From Anaspis maculata (Eukaryota; Arthropoda; Insecta; Coleoptera; Scraptiidae): 64,000 nucleotides of DNA. The position numbers and the translations under genes were made by a program. The stretch spans positions 43,981,745 through 44,045,744 of the forward strand of contig OX421962.1 in assembly GCA_949128115.1 (NCBI GenBank), written 5' to 3'. The notes beneath the pieces were generated by a model, which worked only from the letters and a program-made list of their open reading frames with translations, did no database searches and had not been told where the DNA came from. Shown here piece by piece: positions 1 through 12,372 of the stretch (positions are counted from its first letter, which is position 1; each line of letters begins with the position of its first letter).

Positions 1-938
1 ACAGCTTGGTATAAATGAAGATACTATAATAGGAACGATTGAACATCGAATACAATTTTCTTATTGCTGGGTGATGTGACGAAATTGCGGTATAAATTTC
101 TGTTCACACAAAGAAGAGAGAAGCACGCACCCTGTGGAAGGCGCGGCCACAAATGGTTATGTGGATAACTTCGTAGCTTGAGAGCCTGAAGAGACTAGAA
201 GGTGTAGTGCAGACTGCAGACTACAACCAGAGAGTAGCCACAACCACTGAATTGAACGTAAACTTCAGCGCGCTATGCGAGGAGGTCGAGTGAAAGCCAT
301 GCAAATTATTTTAGGAACGCTTTTAATAAACAAGATTATGTAAAAACTACCAGGTTTTATCAATTATTCTAACTTGTATTCTCATGTCGCCTTTTCTTTC
401 ACACAAAGCAGGAAGCAGAAGGAGACCAGAACCATAACACCCAAACTAAACTCTGTTGAGCATCTTCAGACGAGCACTTCGGCGAAGTGTTGAATTCAAA
501 ATTAAGTAGCGTCAGTTGCACTTTCTTATTCCTTGACCTTACAGGCATGGTTTTGCTGCAGTTCACGTTCGTTGTTATTGTTCAACGAGCAAAGAATGGC
601 CAGCGAAACTCAACACTTCAGACTTTGACACTTTTGATAAACGTCGCTCAATTTTTTGGGTTACATTTCAATTTTGAACGACAACAAGCAGTCGGTTGAG
701 CTGTCAACATACAGAACACAAATGTTCCCAAGCCCCTTACGAACCACTAGGGACATCTAGCAGAGTTTCTTCAACTACGCTGAAAACATCCCATTGGTGA
801 AAATCTGATTACGGATCGAAAAGTTGAAAATTTGCAGTTATTCCAGGGAGGAAAACTCGAAATCCGTTGGTCCGATTTAAAAAATTTCCCTCTCAAAACT
901 TAATTCAATCTTTTCCCTAATAGTTGCAGCGGTACGGG
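1..938. other. gene-free stretch, left edge
   Basis: No gene is supported here. The short open frame at 487-699 has no family resemblance and no splice context. Positions 790-925 resemble the repeat at 24990-25095 (shared words such as GGAAAACTCGAAA and CGATTTAAAAA), so this part is an old interspersed repeat fragment. Confidence 0.5.
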
Positions 939-947
939 TTTGGTACA

Positions 948-1350
948 TTTCACCGACAACCAACTCACCGACTGGACATTTCACCGACAGCCATTTCACC
1001 GAACGGACATTCCACCGACAAGACAATTCGCCGACACGCCATTTCACCGACAGGACATTTCACCGACACGCCGATTCACCGACAGGATATTTCACCGACA
1101 GGACATTTTACCGACACGCCATTTCACCGACAGGACATTCCACCGACACGCCATTTCACCGACAGGACATTTCACCGACACGCCATTTCACCGACAGGAC
1201 ATTTCACCGACTCGCCGATTCACCGACAGGACATTTCACCGACTCGCCGATTCACCGACAGGACATTTCACCAACTCGCCGATTCACCGACAGGACATTT
1301 CACCGACTCGCCGATTCACCGATTCGACAACTCACCGACAGGAAATTCGC
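948..1350 (+). repeat. 16-bp tandem repeat array (ATTTCACCGACAGGAC type)
   Basis: About 25 copies of a 16-bp unit, alternating between ATTTCACCGACAGGAC and ATTTCACCGACACGCC, so a 32-bp higher-order period is visible. Because 16 is not a multiple of three and the unit has no stop, several forward frames stay open and spell the same S-P-T-G-H-F-T-D words. These frames are an artefact of the repeat and not a protein. A second array in the opposite orientation lies at 2812-2992. Confidence 0.93.
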
Positions 1351-2123
1351 AAATTTTGCTTGAAAATGAGTTCCTGGAAAATGCTGCAAAATGTAACCAT
1401 ATCGTGTTTAATATTGGCGAATGCGAAAAAAAAACTTTTTTTTGTGTAGGTTTTATGTTTCCACATTGACCCTGTACATTGCTAAAAGCTCAAACGTGGA
1501 AAACAGATTGTTGTCTGTATCGTTTCCCCTAGTACGGTGGTAAGCGCCAAAAAAAGCTCAAACTATGCATTTTGAGCTTAAGCAATGCGCTTTTGGGGTT
1601 CGATTGGGGATCCCCATACCTTAATTTCAAGAGTTGGAGACATCGGTGCACTCGATGCGGAGGGGGTCTGGGGGGCCCTTGGAAGTTGAAGGTGCGAGGC
1701 TTCCCACCAAATCACCATACCACCACGTAATTCCTACTTGGATGTCATCAAACGACTCTAACCTACACATTAACAACATTTGTTACCATGTCCCAACAGT
1801 TCTTCACACTGAAAAAAATCAATTCTTATGACAGATCGGGAAAAACTGTTTTTCTCAAATCTTCATCCCCACAACAAATAAACTGCCAAGTTTGGTGTCA
1901 TTTTAAAGTAAACGGCATCCTCTGATTTCATTCACCGAGTCAAAATGTTTGTGAGACCACCGTGCAAAGAATGGCACGCCAAGAAGTGAGCATTTTTGAG
2001 CACCTCATTTAACAGTAGTTTCTTGGCTGATACCAATCGATGTGATTGATAATTTTGTCATGGATCAATAACTTGAACTCTTTTGTAACGGTAATGCATG
2101 TGAATGAAACTCGACACGAGCGT

Positions 2124-2760
2124 GGAGGCCTGGAATTTTTTTTTTCTCCAGCGGTCGAATTTATTTCACGCCTACTGAGCGTTAGTTTGTTGGGCTCAGG
2201 CAGGCAGCATTTGGATAGGTTTGGAGACAAAATTCATATATTTGTCTATGCAGCTGAGTAGCATAATTCGGGAAACAGATTTGATAATCATCAAAGATTA
2301 TTTTAACAGTCACTAGGTACCCTCATGGGGATTAACTGCACAGGGATCATGGCTGACGACGGAGGGCATTCAACTTTTGAAGTGTTATTTTCTTTTTTCC
2401 TCTACCGACCTTCAAGGTTGTTATCATTTTGTACGTGTAAGTTTTCTTATGTTTGAAGAAGAAATAATTTTATGAAAACAACCGTGAGAATGACTGTCAG
2501 AGTGGCAGAGAATAAGATCTTGGACGTTGAATTCCCTCCGCCGTTAGCCATCACCTCTGCAGTTAACCCCCATGTGGGTACTGACCGGCAGAACAATCAT
2601 TGATGATTCATAAATCAATTTCCAGCATTAAACTGCTTGACTTTTCAGATAGATATGAAAATGTTGCTTCCAAAGCTATCCAAACGCTCCCTACATGAGC
2701 CCGGCGAACTGACGCTCAGTAGGCGTGAAAAAAATTCGACCGCTGGAGAAAATTAGAGCA
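2124..2760. repeat. foldback element (long inverted repeat)
   Basis: Positions 2124-2390 are an imperfect reverse complement of 2515-2760, with the centre near 2450. Paired words include CTACTGAGCGTTAG against the CTGACGCTCAGTAG region, and GGGATTAACTGCA against TGCAGTTAACCCC. No coding capacity is seen. With the flanking 16-bp arrays it resembles Drosophila FB elements, whose inverted arms are built of short tandem repeats. Confidence 0.8.
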
Positions 2761-2811
2761 TATCAATCTTTCAAATGTAGGTACCTATGGTCCAAAACTC
2801 AAAACGCTACA

Positions 2812-2992
2812 GTCCTGTCGGTGAATCGGTGATTCGGTGAATTGTCCTGTCGGTGAAATGGCGTGTCGGTGAAATGTCCTTTCGGTGAAATGGCGTGTCG
2901 GTGAAATATCCTGTTGGTGAAATGGCGTGTCGGTGAAATGTACTGTCGGTGAAATGGCGTGTCGATGAAATGTCCTGTCGGTGAAATGGCAT
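2812..2992 (-). repeat. 16-bp tandem repeat array, inverted copy
   Basis: About 11 copies of GTCCTGTCGGTGAAAT / GGCGTGTCGGTGAAAT, the reverse complement of the unit at 948-1350. The minus-strand frames are open for the same reason and code for nothing credible. Confidence 0.92.
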
Positions 2993-3003
2993 AAAATTTC
3001 AAG

Positions 3004-3546
3004 TGATTTGACCCGCAGCACTCAAAAATTTGTCCATTAGGGGGCTACTGGGGGCCCCTCAAAATTTCAAGATGTCAGAATATTTCCCATGCACGATTCA
3101 GTACCGCCCTATCTACCGTACAGGACCTATACAACTTTGTTCTTGACCATCATGACATTTCTCGTCATGCCAATTACATTCTTCTTATAGAAAAAAAATT
3201 GCCTGGTCAACAGATTAGAGTTTTTTTTTGACCACAAATAGATTGTTAAATAGTTTTTGTGTGATCATCGATAAATCCGCGTCCCCTTGATTCATTTATG
3301 AGAAGATAACTTTTGCAGCGCTTTTTTTTTAACAAAGGAGTGACCTCAACTTACCATTATTTTCAACATTACCTTTTTCAATGTTTTATCCCGGTAAGTA
3401 TGATTATTATTGTACTAATATACAGCTTGAAATTTTCTTGACCGATGTGGATGATGAAACGGCCTCAGATTCCACCTGGAAGCCGTACATACCTAATAAT
3501 TTTTCTGCAAGGCCGTCAAATTTGGCATTTTTGATTTTCTAGCGGG
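3004..3546 (+). repeat. interspersed foldback arm, left copy (inverted partner near 22-23.8 kb)
   Basis: This 540-bp stretch matches the reverse complement of two blocks at 21925-22215 and 23590-23838. The copy here is continuous; the partner is split by about 1.37 kb. It starts with TTTGACCCGCAGCAC, a word also found at both ends of the foldback at 31.3-37.7 kb. The two copies face each other and bracket the three Gr genes and the ISL2EU transposon. Confidence 0.8.
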
Positions 3547-4204
3547 AGCAGCCAAAATGTCAATACCTACACACCACCACCACCACTTCAAGCCCTTTTC
3601 TCTTGGTAGACTGCCCTGGTTACCAATAGAACCAGGCAACGTTCTTTGGAGTAGAAGGTGTTTTCAGCTTATGTTGTACCATTGTTGTTGTACCCTCGTC
3701 TTTAGATTCAGTACCTATTCCAGTGAAACGCAGAAGGAGTTTCTAAGTAGGTACAGCTGAAACTTTTTGGAAAAAGGTGTGATTGTGGGTTGTGGGTTAC
3801 CATAGAATGTTTTGATACATTGCCGCTCCAGACAAATTTATTTCGAAAAATGCGTTTTTGACTCATTTTGATCACCACCGTGTTCCTTCTTTGCACATTA
3901 TAAGTGAATCGGTGAAATGGCCCCGCAGAGAAGGAATGTTCGAACAAAAAATTGCTAGCAATGTATTTGCCACCTTTAAGCATGATGGCCTTTGAAATTA
4001 TGATTTCCTGTTCAGAATATGTATACGAATGAGAGTCATAGGAGTATATTCGCAAAAATAATTTTCATTGATTATTACATACAACACCCTTGATTATTAG
4101 ACCTACAAGGTAATATTCACTTATCTAAATCCCACTGTCAATGACAACGGAATAAAATTGATGTAAACAACAAAATCTGACAGCTGTCACTTCCAACTTC
4201 TTTT

Positions 4205-4407
4205 TTGTAATAATCATTAAAATATCACTCGTGCCCGAGATCTTCCCAGATAATTCTGGCCAGGCGTTTCCCTCGGGCTGGTTGTCCCTTGATAAATGCC
4301 CTCCTCCTACGGAGTCGGGCATTTATCGCTACAACCAGCACTCGCGATCACCTGGCCAAAATTATCGTGAAAATCTAAGCACTTGTGATATTACTGTTGA
4401 TTATTCC
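4205..4407. repeat. foldback MITE, about 200 bp
   Basis: Near-palindrome centred near 4307. AATCATTAAAATATCACTCG at the left answers to CTTGTGATATTACTGTTGATT at the right, and CTGGCCAGG and GATAAATGCCC pair with CCTGGCCA and GGGCATTTATC. The arms meet almost without a loop, so an RNA copy would form a long hairpin. No coding capacity. Confidence 0.75.
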
Positions 4408-5147
4408 ATTGATAAAACAGCATGTCGACAATTATCGCGGTAAATCTCCACGTGCTGTTTTAGCGACGCCAATCTCTCCCTCGACGCACTGCACATTGGC
4501 AGACTTGCAGTTTTTTTTTCATTCAACGTTTTATGAAATATTCTCATCAAATACCATTCGCGCTGATGAGTTTTATCGATTTTTTTTTAAACTTGATCTC
4601 CCAAGCACGTTGTTGTCACGAGTGTTGTCATGAAGCAATTCAACTCGTGGTGTCGGTTTATTTATTATCAAAGGTAAAAACCCTCCCGGATAATATAGAG
4701 ACCATCCACACACTTTTTAAATAGGGGTACAATGGGCCCAATGATGGGGCCTACATGCCAAGTGAAACTATGTTCCACACGTGTTAAATTTCAAAACAAC
4801 AACGCCTTCGAGAAAGTTTCATAAATTTTACCACCCGATAAATTATTAAACTCTTGGCTCTTGTGGGATTACATAGATACGAAAAAATATCACCTTGGGT
4901 ATCACAAAGCGGCAATAATAGTACTGAGCCTGTGCTGTATCGAATTCTGCCGAATTTTTCAGGCATGTGAGACTTTAGATGAAATGGCCTATATTCCTGG
5001 GTCATGGGTATTTCGGTCAGGAATTCTTATGAAAACAGCTAACTAGACAGCATGATAAATTATCATGCACTTTTTTTTCATTGACAGTCCCATAAAGTAA
5101 ACATCATGCAATACATTAGAGATGATTGATTTTTTTCAATTTTTATA
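4408..5147. other. gene-free stretch upstream of the first Gr gene
   Basis: AT-rich sequence with several oligo-T runs. It should hold the promoter and 5' leader of the Gr gene that starts at 5148, but no clear TATA box or other site can be named. Confidence 0.4.
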
Positions 5148-6388
5148 ATGGATCGCGTCACGCATCCAAACACAGAGATATTGAGGATGGAGTCCACAAT
5201 GAGATTGCAAGAAAGTCAGCTAACAAAAGCCCTGTTTTTTGCTTCGCAAATTTTGGGGCTTTCTGTTCCAAATCTGTTGGACTATCGCGGCCTGGCCGTT
5301 TGCTACATCGTATATGCCGCGTTTGTTTGTTTATTTTCCCTAATATGCTGTGCGTGGTCTCTGTACGGAAAAGTTCAGTTCCTATATCCAGACATAATAA
5401 AAACGGCTGCCGTCTTGGATGCAGCCATAACCATAACCGTGACACTGACAAACATTTTGAGCGTTCTAAATGCTGTTTTGTTCCAAAGACGGACCGCGGT
5501 CCGAATTGTAAGGAACATTAGAGAAACTGAAAAAGTTCTAAGCGACAAGTTTGGGATATTCTTCGTTAAAGAATTCGGACTGGTCCTTCCATTTTCGGGT
5601 GTATTGCTGATCATAGCAATTTACGTTCTTTCGGAGGCCGTATATTGCTTGATGGAAAATGGATTTTACCACTATTCATTTACTTTCACGCTGCATCAAA
5701 ATACATTGATGATCGCTGTGACTGTCATGCAGATTCAGTTTTACTCTGTGTGTATTCGGGAACACTTCAGGATTGTGAATTTTAAACTTTTCCATACCAT
5801 GCAATACGATAAGCAAGGATTGAAACAAGTGGAGATGAGATTTTTTCTCAAAATGTACGACAAGCTCTGCGACACAGTGGAACTGGTGAACAAAGCGTTT
5901 GGAGTTCAAATAGTCTTAATCTGTTTCGTCATAATATTATGTCTAATTGAAAGCATCAACTTACTTCTGAAGTTTGCGCTGGGTGTTCAAAAATTTGGAG
6001 TCAGCTGGAAGTTGTACTTGCTCGTTGCAGACACACTGAGTTCCATAATTTATATTGTAATGTTATCCAATTATGGTTGTTTCGTGAGAATGATATTTGA
6101 GTATTTTAGATTTTTGGGCTAATGCTGGCCATATCGTGCCATGGAACTTCAAACGAAGCGAATAATACTTCAAGCTTAAGCTACAGAACTTTACTGAGTT
6201 TTCCGTCGTGCCCTAAATCCACGCAGGATAAAGTGACGAAGCAGGAGCTTGTACTTTTGGCGGAACATTTGAGCCAGAGGAAAGTCCAGTTTTCAGCCTC
6301 AGGCTTTTTCACGGTGGATCACACTATGTTGTACATGATTTTCGGGTCGATTGCAGCTTATTTAGTAATTGTTCTACAATTCAACTAA
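5148..6388 (+). CDS. gustatory receptor (Gr), two exons, 395 aa
   Basis: Insect gustatory receptors are seven-transmembrane ligand-gated cation channel subunits in the plasma membrane of taste and other sensory neurons. Exon 1 is 5148-6056 (303 codons), the intron is 6057-6109 (GTAATG...TTTTAG, 53 bp, phase 0) and exon 2 is 6110-6388. The join restores I-F-G-L-M-L-A-I-S-C, which aligns with Y-F-G-L-K-V-T-I-S-C in the paralogue at 12966. Hydrophobic segments lie near residues 49-73, 86-113, 144-168, 184-203, 252-280, 288-310 and 375-394. The C-terminus has T-V-D (371-373) followed by A-Y-L-V-I-V-L-Q-F (386-394), a variant of the family's TYhhhhhQF motif. Length fits the family (about 380-420). 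The start is the first ATG of the open frame. It lies tail to tail with the next Gr gene. The ligand cannot be told from sequence. Confidence 0.88.
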
Positions 6389-7899
6389 AAATTGTATCAG
6401 AATATTTGCACTTTCATTGAGAAATATACCTAAGTAGCATATAAGTAGCTAGTATGTTCAACTTGGATGTAATTCGAGTTGCCTGGGAGTCACATCACGC
6501 GACGCTCTTGAAGAGGAGAAATTCGGGGAATCAAAGCTCACTCGAATCATACTTGAGCTGAACTTGTACAAATCCGCTGAGAGGGAAAAATTGCTCCGAC
6601 GTTAAAGCACAGTAACTTTTTAATGACACGAGGAATGACACAAACAATTTCAGTTCTGTTTCGAGAGTTACCTAGCTCAACTTTTCCCTTGTCCATCTTG
6701 AGGAGATGAAGACCAGAAGGCTTCATATAAAATATCTATAGGATGATATGTAAAATAGTACAAAACTACAATACATTCAACGGACCCCTATTTGAAGAAG
6801 AAAATTTTAATTCCAATGGAAGGACCATGAAACGTGATGTTTCAGCTTCCGCTCAGTTGTGGAAATTTGTGAATCGGAAGCCTGGTTCTGACATTATGAT
6901 TTTTTTTTAACGAAATGTTATCTTACTCCTCGATCGATGATGGGGGGTTACAACTTAAAAAGAATATTTTTCTCAAGATTCTCAACAACTCGACTCGCAG
7001 ACCATCTTGAATATCTTGGATCAAGGCCTTGAAAATGAGGCCTACTCAAAATGGCCGACAGATTTTTTATAAAAATTGATTTTGATCAGATTTTCACATT
7101 TGAATCAAGCTTTTATTCATAAGCTCGTTCATAAGTATTATGACCTCGTGAAGTTAATAAAAATGTCGATTGTTGAGTTTCAATTTTTAATGATCAGACA
7201 CTTCTAGAGTCATCTTGTAGAAAGGATAATCTTGCAACTAGGATGAGATAAACCCGCATCGTTCAAGGGGAAAAATCATGATGTTTCCGATTCCGAAAAC
7301 TGCAGAACTGGGCGCAAGACGCAAGCTTCACGCTTCATGATTCTTTCATTGGCATTTAAAAAAAAACCTATTTATTTATTTATTTAGTTGATGAAAATAC
7401 ATTTTTTTGACAAATAACTGTTTAGCACATGATACTTGATGGCCGGCGATTATGGCCTTTGCTCGGATTTAAGTGGACTTTTCACAGGTCATTCATTACA
7501 ATCGAAGGAATGTTTGTGCAAAATGTCAGCCCTCCACTGATTTTTCCGAAGAAGAAGGACAAAGTGACTGGACTCTATAAACCAAACCACAGATATCACG
7601 TAAGCAGGTAGATATCTTAATAGGTACCAGTCACAAAGTTAGTTGGTACACTGAAACAGGCCTGTACCCAGGGTTGGCATTGCATTAATTTGCATGATTT
7701 TTTCACGTTGATCATGCTTTTATCAATTATGAAGATTTTATTCAGGTTAGATTATGTTAATTGAGTAATAGTTCTTATTATCATTTTTAATATTGCCCGT
7801 TTTATAAACTGTCTGTTTAAAATAATTCAATCATACAGATTAAAATATTTTGCCAAGTGTCCAAGAAAAAATGTTCCTAATTTTGGACACCTTAGGTCC
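6389..7899. other. intergenic region between convergent Gr genes
   Basis: 1.5 kb of AT-rich sequence between two gene ends. No open frame has family resemblance. A short TTTA-type run lies at 7370-7386. No long inverted repeat was recognised, which is unusual for this window. Confidence 0.4.
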
Positions 7900-10206
7900 C
7901 TATTGGTGGCGTCTGTTGCCTGGACGTTCAAGTTTACCAGTAACCTCCAGTTGAATTAAAAGCACTACAATCGAGGCTATTGACGCCAACATTCCAAAAA
8001 TCACTGTTAAATCCACAGTAAAGAGACCCCCAGCGCTAAACTTCCATTGTCTATTACTGGTCATGCTTTCCAAAATCACAAGGTCCTCTTCAATTTCGTC
8101 TTCTTCTTTAGTGCTCTGAGAAGTCGTATTATTCAATGGCAAATTTAATAAAGCTTGAAATGACACTGTCCCAGCGTATTTTATAGCACGCATAGCTTTC
8201 GCACATGAAACTGTCATCCTGACTTCAAAATACTAGAAAATTTCAAATAGAAGATTAGTAGGTAAAATCACGAATATTAATGTTATCTTGAAGAACACAG
8301 TACAATAAACTAACCTCGGGTTCCACCAAACTTTTATCAACGTGATAACTCTATCACTCTGATAGTAACTAAGCAACTGGCCATCCTATTGGCTGGTGCA
8401 TAGCAACTATCAGCGTGATAGATTCAATCTGCTCTTAAAATTTTGGTGGAACCCGAGGTAAGGGGGGTATAATAGGGTAAACTTGGGTGAATAAATAAGT
8501 AAAGAGGGTAAATTGCCATGCAGATTTCGTATTTTATGCTTTAATCATTATTATTACACCTGCTTCATTTGAGATTGTCTTTTTTACTCGCTGAAATGAT
8601 TTCATGTTGCCATAATGATTAGCCCAAGTATTCAGTAATGGTCATCAAGAAGGCGGTCCCGATCACAAGAAAAAAACTTGAGTCTTCGCCTTCTGGAAAT
8701 AACCCACTAACGACATTTCTTCTGCCTCACACATTATTACTCAACTAACATAGTACGTTCTGCAAGTTGTATTCTAATCTCAGTATCTTGGAAAACAACT
8801 GATTTATAAATAAAAATTAGAAATTTCGACAAAATTCTTTTTCCTGATTTTTCAAAAAATGTTGAAGATACTCCAGAAGTTCAATAGAACTTCTGAGAAG
8901 TTCAGTTGGTAGAACAGAAGTTCTTCCAATAAAATTGTTCGCCGCTACCTTGCATAGGTGCATCTGCCCTAGTTTATAGAACACGAACTTTAATTTTCTG
9001 TCAACGACATTTGTACGGAGATTTGTTGAGGCATCCTGACCAAACTTGCTCAAAAATGTCCAAAGAACATGTCTGTATGTCAAAAGGCATCGAGAATCAC
9101 TCAAATTTGCAGCGAAACAAGAACTTTACGAACGTAGGTACCGACTTCACTGTAAGGCATCAAAGTTCGAACTAGCCTCTAGCTCCGTGAACTGTCTCTA
9201 GATTTCAACATCTGTTAGGGAAAAGACTGGAAGACTGACTCGTCTATCTGGGATCTGGAATAGTTAGATACTACGTAGTAAGTTCCTTCCTGTAGGTACT
9301 CACCAGAAATGTTATAAATCCCAACAGGTTAGCAACCAGTAAATTCATTTTTAGTATGAAATTTTCTTCTATGCTGGCAAACAGACAAACTCCCACAGCT
9401 ATGTCCAAAGCTTTCAGAATAAAAATCATGATCATGAAGAATATACCAGCGATTTGAAGTCCATAAATTTCGTTCGTCATTTCAACCAAATCTGATATCC
9501 TTCCATAATTCCTCAGGAAAAAAATTGTATTGACTGTGTGCATCAGAAGGATATTCCTGATTTTAGTTTTCTTCGTCGATTTGTACAAGAAGAGGCACTG
9601 TGCCAAATCGACCAGTTTCACGTTCAAAAGGTTACAGTATTTTCCAATCGTGTTCACAAGCCAAGTGTATTGTAACACGACCACTGTGACCATATAAATA
9701 TGAAAGTATATCGGACAGAAACTCGCATAGAAAGCTAGGGGGAATTTCCAAAGAAGCAAAAAAGATTCGATGACAAAGTACAACCCTGCCACTATGTGGA
9801 ATGCTATGAAAATATTCCTATTTTGCCTTTTCGTGTTCAAATTGCAGTTGTAGTTATTTTGTAAATCTTGTTTGATACTTTCTAAAATCGCTAGGACTTC
9901 CAGAATGAGATGTTTTTTGTAAAAATTAGCTCTGAGCATGGAGAATAAATTGAAAATTGCTATAGTAAATGTGATTAGGATGTCAAAAGAAGCTACCGTG
10001 GTCAGTCCTCTGAAGGTCGTGATTTTGATGGATGCGGAATATACAAACGTTCCGATCAATAGAAAAAGTATAATCCAATATGAATTGCTTTTGCCACCAT
10101 TTTGTTTGGGGACAAGTGCAAATATTTGTGAAACCTTGTGGATGGGGGGATAAAACCCGTACTCATTTTGCAAAATTGATTGGCTTTGGACTTTCCTAAT
10201 CGCCAT
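7900..10206 (-). CDS. gustatory receptor (Gr), two exons, 411 aa
   Basis: Seven-transmembrane chemosensory channel subunit of the insect Gr family. Read on the minus strand, exon 1 is 10206-9304 (301 codons, donor CTG|GTGAGT), the intron is 9303-8233 (1071 bp) and exon 2 is 8232-7900, after the acceptor CTAG. The phase is 0, as in the other two genes. The join gives F-I-T-F-L followed by Y-F-E-V-R-M-T-V-S-C. The last exon holds the family's C-terminal block (F-S-A-G-G-L-F-T-V-D, then a final hydrophobic helix ending V-V-L-L-I-Q), although the Thr-Tyr of the TYhhhhhQF motif is replaced. Close to the gene at 12966-14316: long shared runs such as N-S-Y-W-I-I-L-F-L-L and V-N-T-I-G-K-Y-C indicate tandem duplication. 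The intron carries a 145-bp MITE. Confidence 0.88.
8314..8458. mobile_element. MITE, 145 bp, TSD TAA, in a Gr intron
   Basis: Terminal inverted repeats CCTCGGGTTCCACCAAA (8314-8330) and TTTGGTGGAACCCGAGG (8442-8458), flanked by TAA at 8311-8313 and 8459-8461. A TWA duplication is typical of PIF/Harbinger elements. A relative with almost the same ends lies at 42073-42210. Confidence 0.85.
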
Positions 10207-11325
10207 TGGGGTAAAGTTTAAAATTATTCAACTGTTGTTGAACCGGTCTATTAAACAGACTGTAAGATAATGACGTAGGTACCTACGGATGAGTTGTTAT
10301 GCCACTAATCGATAGTAATATGCTCTAGTTGGCTTGAATGAAGCTCTAGCTCAGTATTTTGTTTACGTGTCAATCGTACCTAAAAGTATATCATTTCTTT
10401 CTGTTCATCTCATTCTTTCATTTTCAAGGTAGGCACCTGCTGAGTTCAAGCTTCAATAACTGACTATTAGCTTCAATATATTGAGTTCTTCATAAAAACT
10501 TTACTACAATTATGGCCATTGGGGTTTTAGCCAATTCCCGGCAACTGCAAGTGGGTAATGATATAGGTATGAACTCACAAGTTTTAATGTAAGTAAGTAA
10601 TAATAAATCGATGTTATCATGGTTGCTGTATGATTAAAGAAAAACAATAATATTCCCACATTTCCACTTATTATTTCTTTATGTAACGTTCAACGTATCT
10701 AAGGTATCATTAAAATTTTGCAGCAACTTACTTTTACGTGATGGTAATGTACCTACTCGTACCAAGTCATGGGTTGTATTCGAAGACACTAGATAGGAGA
10801 GTAAAAAGTGTTTTAGGCTACTGCTCTTACGAAAGGTCCGGACATTTACAACGAGATGTCAGGAAAGAGGTAAAATCTGTGATCTACAGATTCTACAGAT
10901 TCCACGGTCTGTTCCATGCCGGAGCGGTGTATCAAAGTGTCGGATTACAAACGGAAAGGAAAAGCATCAGACATGATAGACCAGAGTGAAGAGACATCTC
11001 TGATAAACAACCAGAGTTCAAAACTTTGGGCGCTAAGTAGACTCAATGTTGTTATAATTGTCTATAAATATTAGATGAGTTACGGCAGCTTGGATGGTAA
11101 GTTGAGGTTAATGCATTTGATGAATCGCCTGAACAAGACATTCGATAAAAAAGTAAGAGAACACTTCTCTTGGGCGAAACGCTGAGACGACCAAAAGACA
11201 AAAGACGACGAAACAAAGACGTAAAACTTTCTTGTACGCTTCTATGACGATAAAGTTGTAGTAAATAAGTCTTCTCCACGTGGTTTTTATATCGTTTACT
11301 CGAGTTTCGGCTTGTTAAATATATC
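10207..11325. other. gene-free stretch upstream of the middle Gr gene
   Basis: It should contain the promoter of the minus-strand Gr gene that starts at 10206. The open frames at 10738-10989 and 11052-11327 resemble nothing known. No repeat was recognised. Confidence 0.35.
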
Positions 11326-11508
11326 AAGCCATTTTCAAAACTGATGTGACATAGGATAGAACTTTATGTCTAAGCAATGATGTAACAATGAAGAATAGAC
11401 GTAACAGGTCAAACAACAAAAGAAACAAGTCTAAGTTGCATCATTAGTTAGACATAAAGTTCCATCCTATGATTCCTATGTCACATCTGTTTTGAAAATG
11501 GCTTTATA
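11326..11508. repeat. foldback MITE, about 180 bp
   Basis: AAGCCATTTTCAAAACTGA and GTGACATAGGATAGAAC at the left pair with GTTCCATCCTATG and TGTTTTGAAAATGGCTT at the right. Internal spacer about 65 bp. Non-coding. Confidence 0.8.
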
Positions 11509-11566
11509 TAAACTGCTCAACAATGAAAGTGTTACAAAGCAAAAATTCACCCAATTTCGAACCGCT

Positions 11567-12372
11567 GTAACTTTTGATTGGCACAAACGATTCTGGTTCT
11601 GTTTCAACTTCTGAATTGCCCAATGTTTTGGCCATCTTTCTTGTCAACATGAAATCCATAGAGCCCCTCATAAAATTTCTACAAGGCGATGAACAGAGGA
11701 AATTTGTACAGTGCAAAATTGATGAAAGTTCAACATACCCCCGTTTTCGTTGAAATTTTTTTTCGGGAGTATTAATGCCAAATTTATGAAGAATGATGTG
11801 TTTCCTCGGAACGGTTTTTGAATTTTTGGGATTCAATCGTAAGGTAGGTAGTGTCATTGAAATTTCAAAGTTGGAGAGTGTGGGGGCGAGGGGGCTGAAG
11901 ATAGAAATTTACCAATGTTGGTTTCAGATGTCCTCTTTGATATAAAAATCGACCTGTTTTTGCTCGAAGAAATATTCACCAGGAATCGGGAGTTATTGCA
12001 GGTGTATAGTTTTTAAACGATCACCCGGTACAGTATTCACAATAAAAATTCACATTTTGGCTGTTTCGACTGGAATTCCGAAAATTCAAAAACCGTTCCG
12101 AGGTAACACATCATTCTTCATGAATTTGGTGTTGATACTCCCGAAAAAATTTTTCATCAAGAACAGGGAATGTTGAACTTTCATCAATTTTGCACTGCTC
12201 TGTTCATCACCCTGTAGAAATTTGATGAAAGGCTCTATGCATTTCATATTGACAAGAAAGATGGCCAAAAGACTGGGCTTCATATTGACAAGAAAGATGG
12301 CCAAAAGACTGGGCTATTAAGTACTTTTAACAAAATCAGATTTGTTTGTGCCAATCAAAAATTACAGCAGTT
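11567..12372. repeat. foldback element, about 0.8 kb
   Basis: Arms 11567-11835 and 12085-12372 are imperfect reverse complements around a 250-bp loop. Shared words include TTTTGATTGGCACAAACGA, GGCCATCTTTCTTGTCAA and the outer parts of CCGTTCCGAGG. The right arm has an extra tandem duplication of 36 bp (12243-12314, unit starting CATATTGACAAGAAAG) that the left arm lacks. It shares the GGTGAT...CTACA word with the foldback at 39653-40548. Non-coding. Confidence 0.82.

Noticed and set aside
948..1350. CRISPR array
   Set aside because: Regular short repeats but no unique spacers; the DNA is eukaryotic.
924..1469. Pro/Thr/His-rich repeat protein in overlapping plus-strand frames
   Set aside because: All open frames come from a stop-free 16-bp repeat that reads alike in several frames. 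No promoter, no splice signals and no unique sequence.
2785..3021. Three overlapping minus-strand repeat proteins
   Set aside because: Inverted copy of the same 16-bp array, so the same artefact.
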